Shown: positions 1 to 6,021 of the stretch, piece by piece
How positions within the stretch are numbered: the stretch's first letter is position 1
Layout of the letters: each line of letters starts with the position of its first letter
Source: an uncultured Bacteroidales bacterium
GTDB taxonomy: Bacteria; Bacteroidota; Bacteroidia; Bacteroidales; Muribaculaceae
DNA length: 6,021 bases
Direction of reading: 5' to 3'
Assembly: GCA_947176515.1 (NCBI GenBank)
Contig: CAMWQZ010000086.1
Location: 1-6,021 of the forward strand
Notes under the pieces: generated by a model
The model's input: only the letters and a program-made list of their open reading frames with translations
The model's database searches: none
Told to the model about the DNA's origin: nothing
Program-made: the position numbers and the translations under genes

Positions 1-77
1 ATATATTTATAGTGTGTAGTTGGTCAAAATCTTTTCAAATTTCGATATTTTAATAATGATTACCAAACAATAGAAGA

Positions 78-127
78 AAAAGTTTTCAACATACGGCTTC
101 TGCGTATTTTCAAAATGGAAAACTTTT
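78..127. repeat. Inverted repeat with nested hairpin
   Basis: AAAAGTTTTC at 78-87 and its exact reverse complement GAAAACTTTT at 118-127 flank a smaller hairpin, ATACG (91-95) pairing with CGTAT (103-107) around a 7-base loop. A third, direct copy of the right arm core, GGAAAACTTT, occurs at 183-192 (and at 117-126), directly after the candidate -7 box. The structure could be a weak terminator for a gene left of the window, since the inner hairpin is followed by TTTT, or a protein-binding site. In DNA this AT-rich, part of the similarity may be chance. Confidence 0.45.
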
Positions 128-137
128 GCTCGTATTG

Positions 138-159
138 CCATTGATTAGTCCATTGATTA
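138..159 (+). repeat. 10-bp direct repeat at the nrdJ promoter
   Basis: CCATTGATTA occurs exactly twice, at 138-147 and 150-159, separated by GT, giving a 12-bp period. The second copy contains the TTG (153-155) proposed as the -33 promoter element. A tandem site just upstream of and over a -33 element is the usual place for a regulator that contacts RNA polymerase, but no known regulator motif is recognised. The function is inference; the repeat itself is directly visible. Confidence 0.5.
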
Positions 160-183
160 TTAATTATCTAAGAAATAATTTTG
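153..183 (+). promoter_or_regulatory. Candidate Bacteroidetes promoter for nrdJ
   Basis: TAATTTTG at 176-183 is a perfect match to the Bacteroidetes -7 consensus TAnnTTTG. It is preceded, after 20 bases, by TTG at 153-155 (ATTG against the TTTG consensus), which is the expected position of the -33 element. It would start transcription near 186-187 and give an nrdJ leader of about 180 bases. No other perfect TAnnTTTG was found between here and the gene. In AT-rich DNA such a match can arise by chance, so the transcription start is not proven. Confidence 0.5.
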
Positions 184-369
184 GAAAACTTTGTCAAATG
201 TTGATAATTAGTTTGTGTAAAATTTTGCCTATTCAAATTAATTTTTGAAATTTGCAGCCGTCTCCAGTAATTAATGGGGCATTGCTTTTTAGTTTTTAAG
301 TTAGGCTAAAATTAGTCTGGCTCTGTTTTCTTGACTTAGATTTAATAATCAATCAAATCACAATTTAAA

Positions 370-2901
370 GTGGAAAATAAATCACATACCTATGATGATG
401 CTTTCCAAGCATCATTAAAATATTTCGGAGGCGATGAACTTGCCGCAAGAGTTTGGGTTAGCAAGTATGCGCTTAAAGACTCTTTTGGCAATATATTTGA
501 GCTTACCCCCGACGACATGCATCACCGTATCGCCGCCGAAATTGCCCGTATAGAAAAGAAATATCCCAATCCGATGAGTGAAGAGGAGATATACTCTTTA
601 CTTAAAGATTTCAGATATATTGTTCCTCAGGGTAGTCCGATGTCTGGTATCGGCAACAACTATCAGGTTGGCTCTTTGTCAAATTGCTTCGTTATCGGTC
701 TCGACGGTGCTCCTGATTCTTATGGTGGTGTGATTAAGATTGACGAGGAGCAGGTCCAGCTCATGAAACGTCGCGGTGGTGTTGGTCATGACCTTTCTCA
801 TATCCGTCCCAAAGGCACACCTGTTAAAAACTCGGCGCTGACTTCCACTGGTCTCGTTCCGTTTATGGAGCGTTACTCTAATTCTACCCGTGAGGTTGCT
901 CAGGATGGCCGTCGTGGAGCATTGATGATGACCGTTTCAATCAAGCATCCCGATTCCGAAGCGTTCATTGATGCCAAGATGACCGAAGGCAAGGTGACAG
1001 GTGCCAATGTCTCAGTCCGCATTGACGATGATTTCATGAAGGCGGCAACTGAAGGCGGTACATATGTGCAGCAATATCCTGTCAAGGGACAACCTATTAT
1101 TACAAAAGAAACTGACGCTAAAGCTCTTTGGGCAAAGATTATTCATAACGCATGGAAATCAGCTGAGCCTGGAGTGCTATTCTGGGATACCATCACCAGA
1201 GAGTCAGTGCCCGATTGTTACGCAGACCTTGGTTTCCAGACAATTTCGACAAATCCGTGTGGCGAGATTCCTCTGTGCCCTTATGATAGCTGCCGACTTC
1301 TCGCTGTCAACCTCTATTCTTATGTTAAGCATCCCTTCACTCCCGAAGCAAGCTTTGATTTTGACCTCTTCAAGGAGCATATTGCAAAGGCTCAGCGCAT
1401 AATGGATGACATTATTGACCTTGAAATGGAAAAGATTGATGCCATTCTCGAAAAGATTGAATCTGATCCCGAGACTGACGAAGTGAAAGCTGCTGAACGC
1501 AATCTCTGGCAAAAGATTAAGACCAAGACCCTGAAAGGCCGTCGCACAGGAGTCGGCACTACTGCTGAAGGCGACATGCTTGCTGCCCTTGGTCTTAAAT
1601 ATGGCACACCCGAAGCCACTGATTTTTCTGAATTAGTTCATAAGACTCTTGCTCTCGCGGCATATAATTCCTCTGTCACTTTGGCAGAAGAGCGTGGCGC
1701 ATTCGAAATCTTCGATGCCGAGCGTGAGAAAAACAATCCATATATTAAACGTCTTGGCGAAGCTGACCCTGCATTATTGGAGCGTATGCGCAAACACGGT
1801 CGTCGCAACATCGCCTGTCTTACCATAGCGCCGACTGGCACAACCAGCCTCATGACTCGTACTACATCAGGCATCGAGCCGGTTTTCCTTCCTGTCTATA
1901 AACGTCGTCGCAAGGTTAATCCTAACGATACCGAGGTGCGCATCGACTTTGTCGACGAATCTGGCGACGCATTCGAGGAATATGTCGTTTATCATCCGAA
2001 GTTCATTAACTGGATGGAAATTAACGGTATCGAGGTTCGTAACGATTATACCCAGGAACAGCTCGACGAACTCGTAAAGCGTTCGCCTTATTCAGGGGCT
2101 ACATCCAACGATATTGACTGGCTCGAAAAAGTTAAGATGCAAGGCCGGATTCAGAAATGGGTTGACCACTCTATCTCAGTGACAATCAATCTACCGGCCG
2201 ACGTTTCCGAAGAATTAGTCAACAACCTCTATGTTGAAGCGTGGCGTTCAGGTTGCAAGGGCTGCACTGTTTATCGCGATGGTTCGCGTTCTGGAGTTCT
2301 CGTTGCTCTCGAAAAGAAATCTTCAGAGCCTGCCGTTCCTGAGATTAAGCCTCATGTTGCAAAACGCCCGATTGAGCTCGAAGCAGACGTGGTTCGTTTC
2401 CAAAATAATAAAGAAAAGTGGATTGCATTCGTCGGTCTCATTGACGGTGCGCCTTACGAAATCTTCACAGGTCTTGCCGATGATGAAGACGGCATTTTCT
2501 GTCCTAAATCAGTTACTCACGGCAAGATTATCAAAGCTATTGACGAGAAAGGCAACAAGCGCTACGACTTCCAGTTCATCAATAAGCGCGGCTACAAGAC
2601 CACAATCGAAGGTCTTTCCGACAAATTCAATCCCGAGTATTGGAACTATGCCAAACTTATTTCGGGCGTTCTACGTTACGGCATGCCTATCGATCAGGTA
2701 TTGAAACTCGTTGGCGGTCTCGAACTCGATTCTCAGTCCATCAACACTTGGAAGATGGGTGTCGAGCGAGCGCTCAAAAAATATCTCCCCAACGGCACAA
2801 AAGCCAGCGGTCAGACCTGTCCCAACTGCGGACAAGAAACTCTTATCTATCAAGAAGGCTGTCTGATTTGCACATCATGCGGTACTTCAAAATGCGGCTA
2901 A
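370..2901 (+). CDS. nrdJ: Adenosylcobalamin-dependent (class II) ribonucleotide reductase
   Basis: Cytoplasmic enzyme that reduces ribonucleotides to deoxyribonucleotides for DNA synthesis, using a radical made from adenosylcobalamin, so it needs no oxygen and no separate radical subunit. The 843-residue protein carries the family's hallmarks: SNCF with C106; the KRRGGVGHDLSHIRP segment near 133-147; NPCGE at 295-299, with C297 the expected thiyl-radical residue and N295/E299 its partners; C308, which should form the reducible disulfide with C106; APTGTTS at 487-493; and GCKGCTVYRDGSRSG at 628-642. Residues about 670-800 form the usual C-terminal extension, and the tail has a zinc-ribbon-like set of cysteines (817, 820, 834, 837) plus C842, suited to passing electrons to the active site. 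The start is GTG: a TAA lies in frame at 346-348, the conserved N-terminal TYDDAF segment begins at residue 7, and the next in-frame Met (residue 50) is too late. No Shine-Dalgarno sequence is seen. All catalytic residues are present and the length is normal, so it looks functional. Confidence 0.96.
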   Translation: MENKSHTYDDAFQASLKYFGGDELAARVWVSKYALKDSFGNIFELTPDDMHHRIAAEIARIEKKYPNPMSEEEIYSLLKDFRYIVPQGSPMSGIGNNYQVGSLSNCFVIGLDGAPDSYGGVIKIDEEQVQLMKRRGGVGHDLSHIRPKGTPVKNSALTSTGLVPFMERYSNSTREVAQDGRRGALMMTVSIKHPDSEAFIDAKMTEGKVTGANVSVRIDDDFMKAATEGGTYVQQYPVKGQPIITKETDAKALWAKIIHNAWKSAEPGVLFWDTITRESVPDCYADLGFQTISTNPCGEIPLCPYDSCRLLAVNLYSYVKHPFTPEASFDFDLFKEHIAKAQRIMDDIIDLEMEKIDAILEKIESDPETDEVKAAERNLWQKIKTKTLKGRRTGVGTTAEGDMLAALGLKYGTPEATDFSELVHKTLALAAYNSSVTLAEERGAFEIFDAEREKNNPYIKRLGEADPALLERMRKHGRRNIACLTIAPTGTTSLMTRTTSGIEPVFLPVYKRRRKVNPNDTEVRIDFVDESGDAFEEYVVYHPKFINWMEINGIEVRNDYTQEQLDELVKRSPYSGATSNDIDWLEKVKMQGRIQKWVDHSISVTINLPADVSEELVNNLYVEAWRSGCKGCTVYRDGSRSGVLVALEKKSSEPAVPEIKPHVAKRPIELEADVVRFQNNKEKWIAFVGLIDGAPYEIFTGLADDEDGIFCPKSVTHGKIIKAIDEKGNKRYDFQFINKRGYKTTIEGLSDKFNPEYWNYAKLISGVLRYGMPIDQVLKLVGGLELDSQSINTWKMGVERALKKYLPNGTKASGQTCPNCGQETLIYQEGCLICTSCGTSKCG

Positions 2902-2931
2902 TACACAACTCCTTCATAACCAATTAACCAC

Positions 2932-2970
2932 AGGTCAGGGATTTATGTCCCTGACCTTATTTTGCTTTTT
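2932..2970 (+). terminator. Intrinsic terminator after nrdJ
   Basis: A perfect 10-bp stem, AGGTCAGGGA (2932-2941) with TCCCTGACCT (2948-2957), closes a 6-base loop and is followed by a T-rich tract (TTATTTTGCTTTTTT, running to about 2971). It lies 30 bases beyond the nrdJ stop and should end that transcript. An ATG at 2945 falls in its loop and is in frame with the next gene, but is unlikely to be the real start for this reason. Confidence 0.88.
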
Positions 2971-2974
2971 TATG

Positions 2975-3601
2975 ATGAAAACTCGTGCGTTATTATTCTG
3001 TTTGTTTGCCTTTGCCGCAAGCACTTTTGCATACGCTTCAGACTTTATGTCACAAGCTGATTCCATACGCACGGCGCTCTGTTATCAGCGTGAGCACTAT
3101 CCGGCCTCGCAGTATCGCGATGTATATAAAAACTTTATGCAAGATTTCTTTGGCCCGGGGCATATTTTGGCTGATACAGTCGCTGCCGGACGTTACCTTA
3201 GAAAAGAATTATCTGAGACCGATGTCTTTGATGGCCCATTATTCGAGCCAACAGGTTTTAGAGGCAATTTTTATCGCGTAAATCTTAGCGTGCTAAAAGA
3301 CGGTATTGTCCCCTACGATGTGTTTTTTGATGCCTTTGTAAGTAGTGTTCAAGGTGTGACTCCGCCTGACGCAGCATACTGGATGAATCTATGGCAGAAA
3401 ATTGACAATGAAATCTCTATTTTAGGTTGGAAATTTCAGAATGAGCAATCTGACAGGACTGAGTTAAGTGCCCAGTTCAGCGAGGGCAATTATATCGTTC
3501 ATCATAGCAAAGCCTATAATGAAGCCGTAAACTTTCATTACCGGATAATCTCTAAAGCTAATTTCGAACGCTATATTCGCCCCTATCTTTTTTCTGACTA
3601 A
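2975..3601 (+). CDS. Small exported protein of unknown function
   Basis: I do not recognise a named family with confidence, although the wording recalls hypothetical proteins found widely in Bacteroidales. From ATG 2975 the protein has 208 residues and begins with a convincing signal peptide: K2 and R4, a hydrophobic core over residues 5-19, and an AYA|S cleavage site after residue 21. There is no lipobox, so a soluble periplasmic or secreted protein of about 187 residues is expected. The mature part has no further membrane segment. It is rich in aromatic residues and contains compact blocks that look conserved: FFGPGHILAD (58-67), GFRGNFYRVNLS (94-105), and near the end HHSKAYNEA followed by HYRI. 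Histidines in GPGH and HHS could be metal or catalytic ligands, but that is speculation. ATG 2972 is an equivalent start; the in-frame ATG 2945 would bury the signal peptide behind ten residues read from the terminator. No Shine-Dalgarno sequence is present. The 3' end overlaps the convergent transporter gene by 44 bp. Confidence 0.85.
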   Translation: MKTRALLFCLFAFAASTFAYASDFMSQADSIRTALCYQREHYPASQYRDVYKNFMQDFFGPGHILADTVAAGRYLRKELSETDVFDGPLFEPTGFRGNFYRVNLSVLKDGIVPYDVFFDAFVSSVQGVTPPDAAYWMNLWQKIDNEISILGWKFQNEQSDRTELSAQFSEGNYIVHHSKAYNEAVNFHYRIISKANFERYIRPYLFSD

Positions 3602-4913
3602 AACATAGATAGAAGACAATAGCTATTACCAGAGAATAGATTGCAAAGATTATCCACGGAGTTTCCCAATCTCCCATAAACAGTCTTAGCTTGTTTCCTG
3701 TCGCCGTTGTGACAGATTCCCAGCTGCACCAGTGATTAATCACCATCCCGGCGACTAATGTCCCGGCGCTTGCGCCGATGCCGTTACTCATAAGCATCAT
3801 CACTCCTTGTCCCAGCCCTTTGTTGTTAGCCGAAGACTGTTGCTCTATGTAGAGGTGCCCGGCAATAGTGAGGAAGTTAAAGGCAAGTCCGTAGACAATC
3901 ATTGACATTACCAGCATCCAAAGGCCGTCACCAGGATTTCCAAACGCAAAAAGGAAATATCGCAGCGCCCATGCAATCAATCCCATCGCGAACACAACCC
4001 TGATTGACCATTTTCTCAGTGCCAAGCCAACCAGCAGCACACATGCTCCTTCCGAGATTTGAGATAGCGAAAATAGCATGGTCGCATTTCCTGCTGCAAG
4101 AGTGTTGGCATACTCTTTGACCCCTGCAAAATGAGTTATGAATGGAGTTGCAAATCCGTTTGAAATCTGGAGGCACACACCGCTCAGTGCAGCGAACACA
4201 AGAAAAATCCGAGTCTCGCGTTTAGAGAAAAATTCTGCAAGCACCCCCTTGCCATAGATGCTGCGATTCTGCTTTTGACCGTGTAGACCCTTTGTGTCAC
4301 AATCAATTTTGAGTGTGATAGCATAGCATGCGCATACAAGTCCGAACACAGACGCAGTCAGCAGCTGCATCGGTGTATATTGAAATCTGAAATGAGAGTA
4401 GGGGTGAGCATCTGAAAGCGTGAACCCAAACGCTCCGTCATACCAATAAGCGCTATTGACAAACCACATCGCAGCCACAAAACCCACCGTACCCCAGATT
4501 CTTATCGTTGGGAATACATCTACAGGCTGATGGCCCTTCGCGTGTATCATCCTGAACGCCGTAGTGTTCGACAATGCCAATGTGGGCATATAGAATAATA
4601 GGAAAAGCAAATAGATAGGGTAGAACACCTTGAAATCAAGCGTCTGATGACTCGAAGCATAACACCACGCTCCAAGCATCGTGGCGCTCGCCAATATATG
4701 ACAGATGGATAACAGCCGCGAAGGCGAAATCATGCGGTCTGACACATATCCCATTACTGCCGGTGATATCAATGACACTACTCCAATCGCTGCATAAAAC
4801 CATGCGATGTCCTGACCCAGGCCTCCGACTCCTAATAGCTGGCCAAAACAAGTGAGGTAGCAGCCCCATATTCCAAATTGGAGAAAATACAATATTGATA
4901 GGCGAGTGCGCAT
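3558..4913 (-). CDS. MFS transporter, nucleoside:H+ symporter family (NupG/XapB-like)
   Basis: Inner-membrane protein expected to import nucleosides, or related compounds, with protons. From ATG 4911-4913 it has 451 residues and about 12 hydrophobic helices (approximately 7-27, 37-56, 67-87, 97-115, 137-155, 182-201, 235-258, 272-296, 305-324, 331-353, 367-391, 419-438). Family features include FGIWGCYLT in helix 1, YMPTLALSN at 108-116, RIWGTVGF at 138-145, LQISNGF at 248-254, SQISE at 284-288, and QGVMMLMSNGIGA at 369-381. From memory of the E. coli NupG work, R138, T142, F145, Q249, N252, Q285 and E288 line up with nucleoside-contacting residues. One such position, Asp in NupG, appears to be N346 here. 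I chose the start at MRTRLS because homologues begin just before helix 1; a longer start at 4961 adds 16 polar residues and overlaps the receptor gene by 17 bp. The gene lies 31 bp behind the TonB-dependent receptor, probably in one operon. It is somewhat longer than E. coli NupG, owing to loops near 157-181 and 395-418. Confidence 0.9.
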   Translation of the reverse strand: MRTRLSILYFLQFGIWGCYLTCFGQLLGVGGLGQDIAWFYAAIGVVSLISPAVMGYVSDRMISPSRLLSICHILASATMLGAWCYASSHQTLDFKVFYPIYLLFLLFYMPTLALSNTTAFRMIHAKGHQPVDVFPTIRIWGTVGFVAAMWFVNSAYWYDGAFGFTLSDAHPYSHFRFQYTPMQLLTASVFGLVCACYAITLKIDCDTKGLHGQKQNRSIYGKGVLAEFFSKRETRIFLVFAALSGVCLQISNGFATPFITHFAGVKEYANTLAAGNATMLFSLSQISEGACVLLVGLALRKWSIRVVFAMGLIAWALRYFLFAFGNPGDGLWMLVMSMIVYGLAFNFLTIAGHLYIEQQSSANNKGLGQGVMMLMSNGIGASAGTLVAGMVINHWCSWESVTTATGNKLRLFMGDWETPWIIFAIYSLVIAIVFYLCFSQKKDRGEYSVRN

Positions 4914-4944
4914 TACCGATACTTGGCTGTGGATTACGATTGTG

Positions 4945-6021
4945 TTAGAACTTAAATTCAACTCCGCCCATGATTGTCGTGCCTGGCATAGGGCAGCCGT
5001 AGATTATCTCATAGTGCTTGTTGGTGATATTGTCGAACTTTACAGACAATGTTACAGGCACAGTTCCTTTAAGAGTGTACGCTCCTCTGAAGTTCAGCAG
5101 CGTGTAGCTTATGCGTGCGTTATCGGGTGCACCGTTATACATACTCCATATGCTCGTCTCGTCAAGCGTGAAGCTGAATTGCTTAGGTGACCATGTTATT
5201 TCTGTGTTCAGCTTATTCTTAGGTGAATAAAGGGTCTTTGCATTTGTATGCAGATAACTGTAGTTTGCATTGAGCACTACGGTTGGCGAGAACCTATAAG
5301 CGGCTTCGAGTTCAAAACCCTTATTAATGAAACTGCCGGTATTTACGTTTTTCGGTCGGCCGTCTATTCTCACGGTTTGAATCATGTTGTCACCGTCAAT
5401 GAAGAACAATGCTGCCCCTATCATCAGATTGCCGTTCATGAAATGCTGGCGATAGCTCAACTCATAGTTAAGCATATATTCTGGCTTAAGGTCTGCATTA
5501 GCCGGTGGGTAGAGATATAGTTCGCGTATATTAGGTGCGCGGAAACCTTTGCTGAACGATGCTTTAATCTGAGAGTCGGCCCCGGGTCTGAATACCAGGC
5601 CTGCCTGCGGCACCCATACATTTCCGTAAGTCGAACCGTGCTGCAATCTGACACCGGCGTTGACATTTACAATATTATTAATAAATCCTTGTTGCATCAT
5701 CACATATCCGGCTATTTCATTGACCCCGTGCTTCGCGTCTGACGATTTGACCGACGGGTCAGCCTTTGACGTATTCCACACATGGCCGCCCCAGCGTTGG
5801 AAATCAACGCCTGCCGACAGGTCATTATTTTGCCAGAGATATAATGTTTGATAGAGCGTTACACCCATATTATAATCAGTAGAGTTGAACAGGTAGTCTT
5901 TGGGTGCGGTTCCTGGCGTGTTGCCGTCGTCTACCTTGTGGGTTCCCCAGCTCACATAAGCCTGGATGCCGCCGTCTGCTTTGTCAAATGTGTTTTTTAG
6001 ATAGATTGCGCCGGTGCCACG
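4945..6021 (-). CDS. TonB-dependent outer-membrane receptor, C-terminal part
   Basis: Outer-membrane beta-barrel that takes up a scarce ligand using energy from TonB. Only the last 358 residues are in the window. The frame is open to the right edge (first codons R-G-T-G-A-I-Y), so the start and the N-terminal plug lie outside; a GTG at 5955 in the same frame is an internal valine, not a start. Alternating barrel strands run throughout. Receptor signatures are SKGFRAPNIRELY at about 157-169 of the fragment, followed by LKPE (178-181), FINKGFELEAAY (231-242), a DNITNKHYE block near 330, and a terminal strand ending in FKF, the aromatic C-terminus typical of proteins inserted by the BAM machinery. 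The layout resembles BtuB/Cir-type receptors rather than the long SusC type, as far as the fragment shows. The ligand cannot be read from this part. The gene is followed after 31 bp by the nucleoside-type transporter on the same strand, suggesting co-transcription and perhaps a shared substrate. Confidence 0.93.
   Translation of the reverse strand, partial: RGTGAIYLKNTFDKADGGIQAYVSWGTHKVDDGNTPGTAPKDYLFNSTDYNMGVTLYQTLYLWQNNDLSAGVDFQRWGGHVWNTSKADPSVKSSDAKHGVNEIAGYVMMQQGFINNIVNVNAGVRLQHGSTYGNVWVPQAGLVFRPGADSQIKASFSKGFRAPNIRELYLYPPANADLKPEYMLNYELSYRQHFMNGNLMIGAALFFIDGDNMIQTVRIDGRPKNVNTGSFINKGFELEAAYRFSPTVVLNANYSYLHTNAKTLYSPKNKLNTEITWSPKQFSFTLDETSIWSMYNGAPDNARISYTLLNFRGAYTLKGTVPVTLSVKFDNITNKHYEIIYGCPMPGTTIMGGVEFKF

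Larger units (their letters stand above)
1..369. other. AT-rich intergenic region upstream of nrdJ
   Basis: No gene is supported here. The only reading frames that begin with ATG are very short (a 9-codon frame from about 115 and a 16-codon frame from about 198) and resemble no known leader peptide. The region is much richer in A and T than the coding sequence that follows, as expected for regulatory DNA. It contains an inverted repeat with a nested hairpin (78-127), a 10-bp direct repeat (138-159) and a Bacteroidetes-type promoter candidate (153-183). Between that promoter and the nrdJ start lie roughly 180 bases of untranslated leader. I looked there for the conserved B12-box and GCCACTG-type elements of a cobalamin riboswitch and did not find them. 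In-frame stop TAA at 346-348 bars any upstream extension of nrdJ. Confidence 0.8.

Noticed and set aside
1..17. Right half of an NrdR box (TTATAGTGT resembling ATATwGTGT) at the left edge
   Set aside because: Only one half-site matches, the left half does not, there is no second box, and it lies more than 130 bases upstream of the promoter candidate.
115..144. Tiny reading frame MENFCSYCH as a possible leader peptide
   Set aside because: Nine codons, no ribosome-binding site, and located upstream of the candidate promoter; chance is the simplest reading.
198..251. Short reading frame starting at ATG 198 in the nrdJ leader
   Set aside because: Sixteen hydrophobic codons in AT-rich sequence with no attenuator structure after it; nothing supports translation.
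2231..2927. Overlapping reading frames on the plus strand inside nrdJ
   Set aside because: They lie in other frames of a conserved enzyme gene and show no domain-like sequence; they are shadows of nrdJ.
2945..2974. Upstream ATG extending the exported-protein gene by ten codons
   Set aside because: It sits in the loop of the nrdJ terminator and would place uncharged hydrophobic residues before a complete signal peptide; starts at 2972 or 2975 fit far better.
4914..4961. Longer start for the transporter at 4961
   Set aside because: It adds 16 polar residues absent from typical family members, which begin directly before the first helix, and overlaps the receptor gene.
4906..5851. Plus-strand reading frames opposite the receptor gene
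   Set aside because: They are antisense shadows of the receptor coding sequence, without signal peptides or recognisable motifs.
5953..5955. GTG as the start codon of the TonB-dependent receptor
   Set aside because: The frame stays open for 22 more codons to the window edge with barrel-like sequence, and a receptor needs an N-terminal signal and plug that would be missing.

Overview
The window most likely comes from a Bacteroidales bacterium, possibly a Muribaculaceae-like gut species; that finer placement is a guess from protein wording and base composition only. Supporting signs are a Bacteroidetes-type class II ribonucleotide reductase, start codons without Shine-Dalgarno sequences, a perfect Bacteroidetes -7 box (TAnnTTTG) in the first intergenic region, and a TonB-dependent receptor next to a NupG-type transporter. 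Coding regions have balanced base composition, while the 5' intergenic stretch is very AT-rich.

Layout: bases 1-369 are non-coding and AT-rich. They hold a candidate promoter (153-183), a 10-bp direct repeat overlapping its -33 element, and an inverted repeat with a nested hairpin. Bases 370-2901 (+) encode a complete adenosylcobalamin-dependent ribonucleotide reductase, NrdJ, starting at GTG. A strong intrinsic terminator follows at 2932-2970. Immediately after its T-tract, 2975-3601 (+) encodes a small exported protein of unknown function. Its 3' end overlaps the convergent minus-strand gene by 44 bp.

On the minus strand, reading from the right edge, there is the C-terminal part of a TonB-dependent outer-membrane receptor (6021 to 4945; its start lies outside the window). 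After 31 bp comes a 12-helix major facilitator transporter of the nucleoside:H+ symporter family (4913 to 3558). These two probably form one operon and could be the outer- and inner-membrane steps of one uptake route. The substrate is not proven.

The region is mostly ordinary chromosome: no mobile element, CRISPR array, RNA gene or defence system is visible. The most interesting points are the receptor/NHS-transporter pairing, an Asp-to-Asn change at what appears to be a substrate-site position of the transporter, the exported protein of unknown function whose start abuts a terminator, and the repeat-rich leader of nrdJ without a recognisable cobalamin riboswitch. I did not find a clearly new biological system.
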